This document shows positions 6,187 to 11,671 of a stretch of DNA of 14,385 nt, in pieces. This DNA is from Ktedonobacter racemifer (GTDB taxonomy: Bacteria > Chloroflexota > DTOL01 > JACQYG01). The notes below the pieces were generated by a model that was not told where the DNA came from, searched no databases, and saw only the letters and a program-made list of their open reading frames with translations. A program made the translations under genes and the position numbers. The stretch lies in NCBI GenBank assembly GCA_020723545.1, contig DYIS01000033.1:1-14385 (forward strand), read 5' to 3'. How positions within the stretch are numbered: position 1 is the stretch's first letter; the number at the start of each line of letters is the position of its first letter.

Positions 6187-8412
6187 TTATTCTTGCCCCT
6201 GCCTATTTGCCAATGCCTGCTCAAAGTGCTGCCTGCCGATAGTGAGCAGAGGCGCTGAGGGGCTGGGGGGCAGAGGAGAAACGTCTCCCGTGGTTCTCGT
6301 CTCCCCCGTTCCCTTGCTCCCCTGCTCCCTTGCTCCCCCGCTCCCCTGCTCATTCAGGAACTCCCGGATGGCCGCCATGGCCGCCTGGCGGCAGAGGCCC
6401 TCGATGTCAGCCCCCATTATCCCCTCGGTGCGTTCGGCCAGCTCCGTCAGGTCCACGTCCGGTGCCAGCGGCTTGCCCCGGGTGTGCACTCGGAAGATAG
6501 CCAGGCGGGCCTCTCGGTCAGGCATGGGTAGCTCCACCAGCATCTCAAAGCGACCAGGGCGCAAGAGGGCCGGGTCCACGATGTCCAGGCGGTTGGTTGC
6601 CGCCAGCACTACTACCCCTTTGAGTTCTTCGATGCCGTCCATCTCGGCCAGGAACTGGCTGACCACCCGCTCGGTGACGTGGGAATCGGCCCCAGCTCCC
6701 CGACGTGGGGTCAGGGCGTCCAGTTCATCGAAGAATATGATGCAGGGCGAGGCTTGTTTGGCCTTCTTGAACACCTCGCGGACGGCGCGCTCGCTCTCGC
6801 CGACCCACATCGTCAAGAGCTGCGGCCCCTTGACGGCAATGAAGTTGACCTCGCTTTCTTTGGCTACCGCCTTGGCCAGCAGGGTCTTACCCGTCCCCGG
6901 CGGGCCATGGAGCAGGATACCCTTGGGAGGAGTGGTATGGGCGTGGGCAAAGAGGTCGCGGTGTTGGAGGGGCCATTCCACCGTTTCCATCAGCAGGCGC
7001 TTGATCTCCTCCAGCCCGCCGATATCGTCCCAGCCCACCTCAGGCACCTCGGTGAAGACCTCTCGGATGGCAGATGGCTCCACCTCGGCCAGGGCGGCCA
7101 GGAAGTCGTCCATGGTCACCTCCAGGGCCATGAGCTTCTCGTAGGGGATGTGGGCCTGAGCAAAATCAATGTCGGGCATCAGCCGACGCAGGGCGCTCAT
7201 GGCCGCCTCGCGACAGAGGGCCTCCGTATCGGCGCCGACGAAGCCGTGGGTGATGGCAGCCAGTTTTTCCAGGTCTACGTCGGCGGCCAGGGGCATGCCC
7301 CGGCTGTGGATCTCCAGGATCTCCCGCCGGCCGTCTTTGTCTGGAACGCCGATGGCGATCTCCCGGTCAAAGCGGCCGGGGCGGCGCAGGGCTGGATCCA
7401 GGGTGTTGGGGATGTTGGTTGCAGCGATGACGATGACGTTACCTCGGGACTCCAGCCCATCCATCAGGGCCAGGAGTTGGGCGACTACGCGGCGTTCTAC
7501 CTGGCGGTCGCCGCTCATCTCCTCCCGCTTGGGGGCGATGGCGTCAATCTCGTCAATGAAAATGATGGCCGGGGCATGGCGGCGGGCTTCTTCAAAAATG
7601 TTCCTTAGATGCGCTTCAGAGGCCCCGTACCATTTATCGATCACCTCCGGCCCGTTGACGTGGGTAAAATAGGCGCTGGTCTCGTTGGCCACGGCCCGGG
7701 CGATGAGGGTCTTGCCACAACCAGGTGGTCCGTGGAGGAGCACCCCTTTGGGCGGGTCGATGCCCAGCCGCTCAAAGACTTCAGGATAGCGCAGGGGCAG
7801 TTCGATCATCTCTCGGATGCGGCGGATCTCCCGGCGTAGCCCGCCGATGTCCTCATAGGTGATGGTGCCTCGTTCTTGCCTGGCCCCTTCACTGGCAAGG
7901 CGGATGGCGGTGGCAGGGCCGATGAGCACGGGGCCAGATGGGGCGGTCTCGACCACGGTGAAGGTCTGGGCGCGGGTGCCAAAGAGATCGACGCGCACCT
8001 GGTCGCCGGGAGTCACGGGGATACCGTCCAGCAGCCGAGCCAGGTAGCGGGCCTGGGCCGCTCCTGGCGCGGTGCGCAGGCCTTCCAGGGGGGCCAGCAC
8101 CACGGTCCGGGCCGGCTGCACCGCGACCCGGCACACCGTCACCCGCTCATCCAGAGCGGCACTGGCGTTGGCCCGCAGGATGCCGTCCATCTGGATCAGG
8201 CTCTGGCCCCGCTGAGCAGCGTAGGCGGGCATAGCCCGGGCCACGGTGGCCCGCTTACCGGCAATCTCCACCACATCGCCGATGTCAATTCCCAGCCGTT
8301 CCAGGTCCTGAGGGTCCAGCCGGACGAGCCCCCGCCCCACGTCTTTGGGCAGAGCTTCTGCCACCCGTAGGGAAAGGGCTCGGTCTTCAACCGTCACATT
8401 TGCCCGACTCAT
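6187..8412 (-). CDS. CDC48/p97 (VAT)-type AAA+ ATPase with two AAA modules
   Basis: This 741-residue hexameric-type unfoldase has an N-terminal double-psi-barrel-like domain (LRVAEALPKDVGRGLVRLD..., about 15-170) and two AAA modules. D1 has Walker A GPPGCGKT (228-235) and Walker B IIFIDE (283-288). D2 has Walker A GPPGTGKT (503-510) and Walker B IIFFDE (558-563). RPGRFDREI and RPGRFEMLV mark the sensor and arginine-finger regions. Both ATP sites look intact. The frame extends to ATG 8436, but ATG 8412 has AAAGGA five bases upstream and is preferred. A low-complexity insert (about 688-723, GGAREQGSKGTGETRTT...) interrupts the C-terminal helical part, after which normal sequence resumes (LTIGRQHFEQALAN). 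The gene sits 2 bp before the GvpF-DnaJ gene. A role in remodelling gas-vesicle proteins is inferred from context. It is not a MoxR-type GvpN. Confidence 0.93.
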   Translation of the reverse strand: MSRANVTVEDRALSLRVAEALPKDVGRGLVRLDPQDLERLGIDIGDVVEIAGKRATVARAMPAYAAQRGQSLIQMDGILRANASAALDERVTVCRVAVQPARTVVLAPLEGLRTAPGAAQARYLARLLDGIPVTPGDQVRVDLFGTRAQTFTVVETAPSGPVLIGPATAIRLASEGARQERGTITYEDIGGLRREIRRIREMIELPLRYPEVFERLGIDPPKGVLLHGPPGCGKTLIARAVANETSAYFTHVNGPEVIDKWYGASEAHLRNIFEEARRHAPAIIFIDEIDAIAPKREEMSGDRQVERRVVAQLLALMDGLESRGNVIVIAATNIPNTLDPALRRPGRFDREIAIGVPDKDGRREILEIHSRGMPLAADVDLEKLAAITHGFVGADTEALCREAAMSALRRLMPDIDFAQAHIPYEKLMALEVTMDDFLAALAEVEPSAIREVFTEVPEVGWDDIGGLEEIKRLLMETVEWPLQHRDLFAHAHTTPPKGILLHGPPGTGKTLLAKAVAKESEVNFIAVKGPQLLTMWVGESERAVREVFKKAKQASPCIIFFDELDALTPRRGAGADSHVTERVVSQFLAEMDGIEELKGVVVLAATNRLDIVDPALLRPGRFEMLVELPMPDREARLAIFRVHTRGKPLAPDVDLTELAERTEGIMGADIEGLCRQAAMAAIREFLNEQGSGGAREQGSKGTGETRTTGDVSPLPPSPSAPLLTIGRQHFEQALANRQGQE
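6237..6352. repeat. G/C-skewed inverted octamer repeat inside the AAA+ gene
   Basis: On the plus strand a G-rich left part (GGGGCTGGGGGGCAGAGG) is followed by a short middle segment and a C-rich right part built from 8-bp units of the form (T/C)TGCTCCC and CCGCTCCC (6314-6351). It is translated in frame as the low-complexity tail insert of the ATPase. Confidence 0.75.
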
Positions 8413-8496
8413 CATTGTCCTTTCAACTGGGGACATAACTCCCCAAGGCTTTGCGTGCCGATCTCCAATAGCCTCTTAACTCGGGTTTGTCTGCAT
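8413..8496. other. Short gap between the zinc protein gene and the AAA+ gene
   Basis: These 84 bp hold the AAAGGA ribosome site of the ATPase (minus strand, 8418-8423) and, at its right side, a repeat-like segment TTTGTCTGCATTTATCTGCG (about 8486-8505) that runs into the stop of the zinc protein gene. I see no promoter or terminator. Confidence 0.4.
8418..8423 (-). promoter_or_regulatory. Shine-Dalgarno selecting ATG 8412
   Basis: AAAGGA on the minus strand, five bases before ATG 8412, supports the MSRANVTVED start of the AAA+ ATPase over the longer ATG 8436 form. Confidence 0.55.
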
Positions 8497-8898
8497 TTAT
8501 CTGCGTCCCCACCATTTACCTCGCCGCTCGTCCCGGATGAGCCGCATGGAGACGACCCCCCTGCCCAGGCAGTAGCGGCAGGAGAGGACGCTATCCGGGT
8601 ATTCGTAGTCCGCCTCCCGTCCCGAGCCGCCGCAGCAAGGACAGGTGGTTGCATCCTTGGGCACCTCGTTGACGCCGATCCCCCGGCAGGTAGTGCAGGT
8701 CAGGCGGGAGAAAGGATGCACCCCCGTGCCCCTGCAGTAAGCACAGACTGCGATGGGCTGGCGAAAGACGTGCCGCCCCGTCCCACCGCAGACCTGGCAG
8801 CGGGACTGGGGGGACGGGATACCGAAGGGGTCTTTGCCTCGACCCCGACAAAAGGCGCAGAGCACTTCGATCCTTTCAGGTGCTTTGCTCTTACCCAT
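8497..8898 (-). CDS. DnaJ-type cysteine-rich zinc protein with six CxxCxGxG motifs (copy C)
   Basis: The 133-residue protein is essentially a tandem of six CxxCxGxG-type motifs, starting at Cys14 (CAFCRGRG), 34 (CQVCGGTG), 52 (CAYCRGTG), 68 (CTTCRGIG), 86 (CPCCGGSG) and 107 (CRYCLGRG). DnaJ has four such motifs binding two zinc ions, so six could bind three. There is no J domain and no DnaJ C-terminal domain. It is a clear paralog of the protein at 9744-10238: matching segments include GKDPF, TGVHP, SRLTCTTC and TTCPCCGGSGR.ADY. The frame could start at GTG 8919, but ATG 8898 is preferred; neither has a strong ribosome site. The neighbours are the AAA+ ATPase downstream and a coiled-coil protein upstream. 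A likely role is binding or thiol-linked chaperoning of gas-vesicle proteins (inference). Confidence 0.85.
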   Translation of the reverse strand: MGKSKAPERIEVLCAFCRGRGKDPFGIPSPQSRCQVCGGTGRHVFRQPIAVCAYCRGTGVHPFSRLTCTTCRGIGVNEVPKDATTCPCCGGSGREADYEYPDSVLSCRYCLGRGVVSMRLIRDERRGKWWGRR

Positions 8899-8927
8899 GC
8901 AGTTGTTATCTCTCGGCACCCCGCTGT

Positions 8928-9013
8928 AGATGGCAAATAACCAATGGCTGATGGTTGACGCCGATGGCTCATCTGCTATCCGCCATCTGCTACCTGCTAT
9001 CTGCCATACGCCA
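8928..9013. repeat. Intergenic ATGGC/CTGCTATC word repeats forming an imperfect hairpin
   Basis: On the plus strand GATGGCAAAT, AATGGCTGATGG and GCCGATGGC are followed by CATCTGCTATC, CGCCATCTGCTACC and TGCTATCTGCCATACGCC. The left part is roughly complementary to the right part. This fills the gap between the coiled-coil gene and the zinc protein gene, and closely resembles 10872-10965. Confidence 0.75.
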
Positions 9014-9328
9014 TCAGTATTCCAAAGTTGTGGCGATGCCTCTATTCTCCCGGCGCTGTCGCTTCACGGCCTCGATCTGGCGCTCATGCCATTCGATCTG
9101 GCGCTGGAGGTCGGCCTTGCGCATGATGCTCGTTCTCTCCAGTTCCCCCAATTCCTTCTCCAGCCCGTTTTTCTCTTCCTCCAGCCGACGTTGTTGCTCA
9201 GCCAAGCGCAGGTCTTTTTCGTCGGCTGTTTCTTGAGGGGGCTGCCGGGACTTCCCTCGGGCTGCCCTCGCCTCTGCCCGGCGTACATAGGCCTCGAACT
9301 GGGCCATGACCCTTCTTTCCCAAGACAC
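9014..9328 (-). CDS. Coiled-coil protein of unknown function in the gvp cluster
   Basis: I do not recognise this 104-residue protein. It starts MSWERRVMAQFEAYVRR, has a basic, alanine-rich linker (about 17-35), and then a long charged helical region (about 36-95) rich in Glu, Lys, Arg and Leu that looks like a coiled coil (LAEQQRRLEEEKNGLEKELG). It contains no cysteine and no membrane segment. The GTG start at 9328 has GGAGG exactly six bases upstream and is preferred over ATG 9307. The protein ends in TTLEY; the upstream zinc protein ends in VTLEY. It lies between two zinc proteins, 26 bp after one of them, so it probably belongs to the same functional module. It might be a scaffold or partner of GvpF/zinc proteins; that is a guess from position. 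Confidence 0.7.
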   Translation of the reverse strand: MSWERRVMAQFEAYVRRAEARAARGKSRQPPQETADEKDLRLAEQQRRLEEEKNGLEKELGELERTSIMRKADLQRQIEWHERQIEAVKRQRRENRGIATTLEY

Positions 9329-9334
9329 AGCCTT

Positions 9335-9339
9335 CCTCC
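9335..9339 (-). promoter_or_regulatory. Shine-Dalgarno selecting GTG 9328
   Basis: GGAGG six bases before GTG 9328 marks the rare start codon as the real start of the coiled-coil gene. Confidence 0.65.
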
Positions 9340-9354
9340 CTCAGTGCTCCGCCA

Positions 9355-9768
9355 TCAGTACTCCAGGGTAACCTTCCCCGAGCCGTAGCCGCGCCGTCCA
9401 CGGCGTGGGCGCCTTTTGTCTGGCGGCAGGGCCTTGGCCTTCTCGGCCGAGATGGCCCCCTTACCCCGGCAGGTCAGGCAGGGGAGCTGACTCTCGCCGA
9501 GGACGGCCGGCTCCACCCCAGTCCCGCCACAGGGTGGGCAGAGGACGGCGTCTTCCTCCACGGTCACCCAGCCGACGCCGCCGCAGACGCTGCAGGTGAG
9601 GGCGCTGCCGCGCTGCTGGAGACCGCTGCCCCGGCAGTAGGCGCAGTGCCTGGTCGGCGCGGACAGGGAGATCGTCCCCGCTCCCTGGCATACCGGGCAG
9701 ACAGCAACCCTCGAGCGGCCTGTACCCCGGCAAAAGGCGCAGGTCACCTCCGCTTTCTTTTTCTGCAT
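9355..9768 (-). CDS. DnaJ-type cysteine-rich zinc protein with six CxxCxGxG motifs (copy B)
   Basis: This 137-residue protein has six motifs, starting at Cys10 (CAFCRGTG), 24 (CPVCQGAG), 42 (CAYCRGSG), 59 (CSVCGGVG), 77 (CPPCGGTG) and 97 (CLTCRGKG). It then has a basic tail (DKRRPRRGRRGYGSG) ending VTLEY. It is more diverged from the other two zinc proteins than they are from each other. ATG 9768 has a strong AAGGAG six bases upstream. The start lies inside the end of the preceding zinc gene (25-bp overlap), so the two are translated as a coupled pair. The arginine-rich tail could contact acidic proteins or nucleic acid. There is no J domain in this protein. Zinc binding is confidently predicted from the motifs; the role in gas-vesicle assembly is inferred from neighbours. 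Confidence 0.87.
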   Translation of the reverse strand: MQKKKAEVTCAFCRGTGRSRVAVCPVCQGAGTISLSAPTRHCAYCRGSGLQQRGSALTCSVCGGVGWVTVEEDAVLCPPCGGTGVEPAVLGESQLPCLTCRGKGAISAEKAKALPPDKRRPRRGRRGYGSGKVTLEY

Positions 9769-10238
9769 AGGTCACTCCTTCTGCTACCCTGCTGCTCTGG
9801 AGCCACGACTCCTTTGCCCCTGCAACAGCCACAGGACAGGGGACTGTCCGGCCAGACGTAGTCAGCAGCCCGGCCACTGCCACCGCAGCAAGGACAGGTG
9901 ACGGCATCGGCGGGTACCTCCACCGTGCCCAGGCCCATGCAGGTAGTGCAGGTCATACGGGAGCCGGGGTGCACCCCCGTACCCCGACAAAAGGCACAGG
10001 GAGCTGTTAGTTGGTGGAGCGTATGCCGTCCCATCCCACTGCAGACCTGGCAGGTGGCCAGGGGGGACATGATCTCAAAGGGGTCTTTGCCCGTGCCGTT
10101 ACAAAAGGCACAGGTTACGTCTACCTGAGCGGGGGAGCTGGGGGGCTGGGGGGCCAAGGTGCTGGCGTGCTCCCCTACTCCTCTGCTCCTCCGCCCCCCC
10201 GCTCCCCTGCCCCTCTGCTCAAGATTCGCTCTCGTCAT
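9744..10238 (-). CDS. DnaJ-type cysteine-rich zinc protein with six CxxCxGxG motifs (copy A), N-terminal repeat insert
   Basis: This 164-residue protein has six motifs, starting at Cys43 (CAFCNGTG), 63 (CQVCSGMG), 81 (CAFCRGTG), 97 (CTTCMGLG), 115 (CPCCGGSG) and 136 (CGCCRGKG). It has a close paralog at 8497-8898, with matching segments such as GKDPF, TGVHP, TCTTC and ADY. ATG 10238 has GGAGGT six bases upstream and overlaps the stop of the GvpA/J gene by 4 bp, so the start is well supported. Residues about 6-38 (LEQRGRGAGGRRSRG...) are therefore really coded, although they derive from a low-complexity DNA repeat inserted just after codon 5. The C-terminus (SDLCRKRKRR) is basic. It is probably a zinc-binding chaperone-like module working with the J-domain GvpF and the AAA+ ATPase (inference). 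Confidence 0.87.
   Translation of the reverse strand: MTRANLEQRGRGAGGRRSRGVGEHASTLAPQPPSSPAQVDVTCAFCNGTGKDPFEIMSPLATCQVCSGMGRHTLHQLTAPCAFCRGTGVHPGSRMTCTTCMGLGTVEVPADAVTCPCCGGSGRAADYVWPDSPLSCGCCRGKGVVAPEQQGSRRSDLCRKRKRR
10128..10220. repeat. G/C-skewed inverted repeat inside the zinc protein gene
   Basis: On the plus strand a G-rich left arm (GGGGGAGCTGGGGGGCTGGG) is followed by a short centre and a C-rich right arm with CTCCCCT, CTCCTCTGCTCC and GCTCCCCTGCCCCT units. It is the same type as 6237-6352. It encodes the low-complexity N-terminal insert of the zinc protein, after its validated start codon. Confidence 0.75.
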
Positions 10239-10537
10239 GCCGCCACCTCCAGTCGGGCTTCCAGCCGGTCCAGCCGCTCCCGCAGCAGGCGGTTCTCCTT
10301 CTCCAATTGGTTGGCCCGTGAGGAGAGGTAAGGATCACTCTCCCACCAGTTAATGCCCATCTCCATGGCCTTGTCCACTGAGGCCACCAGCAGGCGCAGC
10401 TTGATGTTCAGCAACTCCACACCCACCAGGTAGATGCTGATATCCCCGGCGATAATGATACCCTTATCGAGCACCCGCTCCAGGATGTCTGCCAGGTTAG
10501 TGGCCTGGATAGCGTGCTCCATACGTGGTTCCGGCAT
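10235..10537 (-). CDS. gvpJ: GvpA/GvpJ-family gas vesicle protein with C-terminal coiled coil
   Basis: This 100-residue protein belongs to the GvpA shell-protein family: LADILERVLDKGIIIAGDIS (15-34), IYLVGVELLNIKLRLLVASV (35-54), DKAMEMGINWWESDPYLSS (55-73). After the core it has a leucine-heptad, charged helix (about 74-98, LEKENRLLRERLDRLEARL) that the main shell protein GvpA usually lacks. The core has GDISIYLVGVELL in place of DAWVRVSLVGIELL, so it is nearer to GvpJ-type paralogs, though in this window it is the best shell-protein candidate. ATG 10537 has AAGGAGG about five bases upstream. The stop overlaps the next zinc protein start by 4 bp. The gvpJ label is tentative; the GvpA-family membership is firm. 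Confidence 0.85.
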   Translation of the reverse strand: MPEPRMEHAIQATNLADILERVLDKGIIIAGDISIYLVGVELLNIKLRLLVASVDKAMEMGINWWESDPYLSSRANQLEKENRLLRERLDRLEARLEVAA

Positions 10538-10551
10538 AACGCCCTCCTTTG

Positions 10552-10845
10552 TTACGACCGCCGCCGGTGGTCATCCAATCGCCCGGCCTTCCCGGCCAGG
10601 GTGGCTGCCTTGCGGCGCAGTTCGGAGAATTTGCGGCAAAAGCGGCAGTCCAGGCTTTCCTCGTTGTAGCTCTCGCAGGCCAAAAGCACGTCTACCGCCT
10701 CGATGAGCGCCTGAGCCCAGGGCGCCTTCTCCGCGGCCGTGGGGGCCCGGTTGATCGCCTGAGTCAGACGGGCGATCTCTTCTTCCTGCCTGGGGAAGAG
10801 ATTGATGGGGCAGCGGATGCCACCCTGTCTATCCGTTTCCCTCAC
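10552..10845 (-). CDS. Small CxxC protein of unknown function in the gvp cluster
   Basis: I do not recognise a named family for this 97-residue protein. It begins MRETDRQGGIRCPINLFPRQ, has a helical middle (EEEIARLTQAINRAPTAAEK...WAQALIEAVDVLLACESY) and a cysteine patch C57, C67, C70 in ESLDCRFCRKFSELRRK, followed by a basic tail. Cys12 could be a fourth ligand, so a single zinc site is possible. GTG 10845 has GAGGA exactly six bases upstream, which supports that start. It ends 14 bp before the GvpA/J-family start, so it is very likely co-translated with it. It may be a small partner or redox/zinc adaptor for the GvpA/J-family protein; that is inference only. Confidence 0.7.
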   Translation of the reverse strand: MRETDRQGGIRCPINLFPRQEEEIARLTQAINRAPTAAEKAPWAQALIEAVDVLLACESYNEESLDCRFCRKFSELRRKAATLAGKAGRLDDHRRRS

Positions 10846-10851
10846 TTTTCG

Positions 10852-10856
10852 TCCTC
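10852..10856 (-). promoter_or_regulatory. Shine-Dalgarno selecting GTG 10845
   Basis: GAGGA six bases before GTG 10845 defines the start of the small CxxC protein. Confidence 0.6.
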
Positions 10857-10871
10857 ACTTGCCCTGTTTGG

Positions 10872-10965
10872 CAGATTGCAGATGGCAAATGGCAGATGGC
10901 AGGGGACTGCTATTCGCTATCGGCTATCTGCCAATTGGCCATCGGCCATCAGCCATCGGCTATCA
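10872..10965. repeat. Intergenic ATGGCAGATGGC / CCATCGGCTATC word repeats
   Basis: The left half carries GCAGATTGCAGATGGCAAAT and further GCAGATGGCA units; the right half carries CTATCGGCTATCTGCC, GGCCATCGGCCATC and AGCCATCGGCTATC. The halves are loosely complementary. The element fills the gap between the first TPR-like gene end and the small CxxC gene. It touches the stop codon at 10963-10965. Confidence 0.75.
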
Positions 10966-11271
10966 TAGGATGTCACCCTCCGGGGATGCCTGGTGCCCAT
11001 TCCAGCATCGGAATCGGGCCGCTCGCTCCAGGCGATCGTACACCGAAACAGCCATATAGAATTGCCGCTTCCCTTCAAAGATCCCAGCAATAGTGACCAC
11101 CCCGTCCACCGCGGCCGGTGCCTCTGCGCTTTCGGGGTAGTAGGCCACGATCTTCAGATAAGGGGATAGGGCGTGATGGAGCCACCCCTGATCCTGGTAG
11201 ATCTTCCCGATCCTCAACAGGGCGGCGCTGGCTGCCCGGGAGATGGCAGCAGCAAGCTCTTCGCTGATCAT
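10963..11271 (-). CDS. TPR-like helical protein, second of a tandem pair
   Basis: This 102-residue protein starts MISEELAAAISRAASAALLR. It has a tetratricopeptide-like unit LLRIGKIYQDQGWLHHALSPYLKIVAYYPES (about 18-48) and a second helical pair (VTIAGIFEGKRQFYMAVSVYDRLERAA, about 59-85). It is a clear paralog of the protein encoded just before it at 11268-11576, sharing the G-x(2)-Y/L...A-x(2)-YLK(I/L)...YP layout and the VYDRLE/TLDRLE segment. ATG 11271 has GGGAGGT six bases upstream and overlaps the previous stop by 4 bp (ATGA). TPR-like folds bind peptides, so a role as adaptor for gas-vesicle or chaperone partners is plausible. I know no standard gvp name for it. Confidence 0.72.
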   Translation of the reverse strand: MISEELAAAISRAASAALLRIGKIYQDQGWLHHALSPYLKIVAYYPESAEAPAAVDGVVTIAGIFEGKRQFYMAVSVYDRLERAARFRCWNGHQASPEGDIL

Positions 11272-11576
11272 TGTGACACCTCCCTTAGCGAGTGATCTGA
11301 GCGAGTGATCTGCCACTCACCCTGACGGGCTGCCTCCAGCCGGTCCAAGGTCCGCATAGCTACGTGATACTGTTCCTTCTTGCGAAACTCCTCGACAATG
11401 GCCAGTACCCTTTCAGTGGCTATCGGAACCTCCTGGCTACTGGGGTAGTGCTCGATGAGTTTCAAGTAAACGGCCAAAGCCTGGTGAACCTTTCCTTGCT
11501 CGTCCAAGGTCCTTCCCAGGCTTAACAAGGAGGCGCTGATCGCCTCAGGGACAGAAGCGCGTGCTTGTTTTGCCAT
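11268..11576 (-). CDS. TPR-like helical protein, first of a tandem pair
   Basis: This 102-residue protein (MAKQARASVPEAISASLL...) has a TPR-like unit LLSLGRTLDEQGKVHQALAVYLKLIEHYPSS (about 17-47) and a second helical pair (VLAIVEEFRKKEQYHVAMRTLDRLEAARQG, about 57-86). It is paralogous to the following gene, so a local duplication made the pair. ATG 11576 has GGAGGAGGG upstream; that ribosome site lies only a few bases from the 31-bp palindrome at 11595-11625, which in the mRNA would form a strong hairpin close to the ribosome site. The function is unknown; a peptide-binding adaptor within the gas-vesicle assembly set is the natural guess from fold and place. Confidence 0.72.
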   Translation of the reverse strand: MAKQARASVPEAISASLLSLGRTLDEQGKVHQALAVYLKLIEHYPSSQEVPIATERVLAIVEEFRKKEQYHVAMRTLDRLEAARQGEWQITRSDHSLREVSQ

Positions 11577-11594
11577 GGTTGCCCTCCTCCTGGA

Positions 11595-11625
11595 GACTCC
11601 CGGTGTCTGCCAGACACCGGGAGTC
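11595..11625. repeat. 31-bp perfect palindrome, copy 3
   Basis: This copy has the same 15-bp arms as 2659-2689 and 3855-3885, with the opposite centre base. Here the arms extend three more pairs (11592-11628, GGA/TCC). It sits in the short gap between gvpO and the first TPR-like gene, directly upstream of that gene's ribosome site. Confidence 0.85.
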
Positions 11626-11671
11626 TCCCCTCTACAAAGGTTTTCTCAGTATGGGCGTAGTTGCCCTCTTC

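Noticed and set aside
5900..7144. Long plus-strand open frame of 414 codons
   Set aside because: It runs opposite to the AAA+ and GvpF-DnaJ genes, whose motifs are unmistakable; its translation is Ser/Arg-rich with no family resemblance. It is a shadow of GC-rich coding DNA.
6679..7608. Plus-strand open frame of 309 codons
   Set aside because: It lies antisense to the two AAA modules and shows no recognisable domain.
6187..8412. AAA+ gene as gvpN
   Set aside because: GvpN is a single-module MoxR-type ATPase of roughly 300-400 residues; this protein has two AAA modules and a CDC48-type N-domain.
8497..10238. Zinc proteins as broken dnaJ genes
   Set aside because: Each has its own start and most have good ribosome sites, each has six motifs where DnaJ has four, and no remnants of J or C-terminal DnaJ domains flank them.
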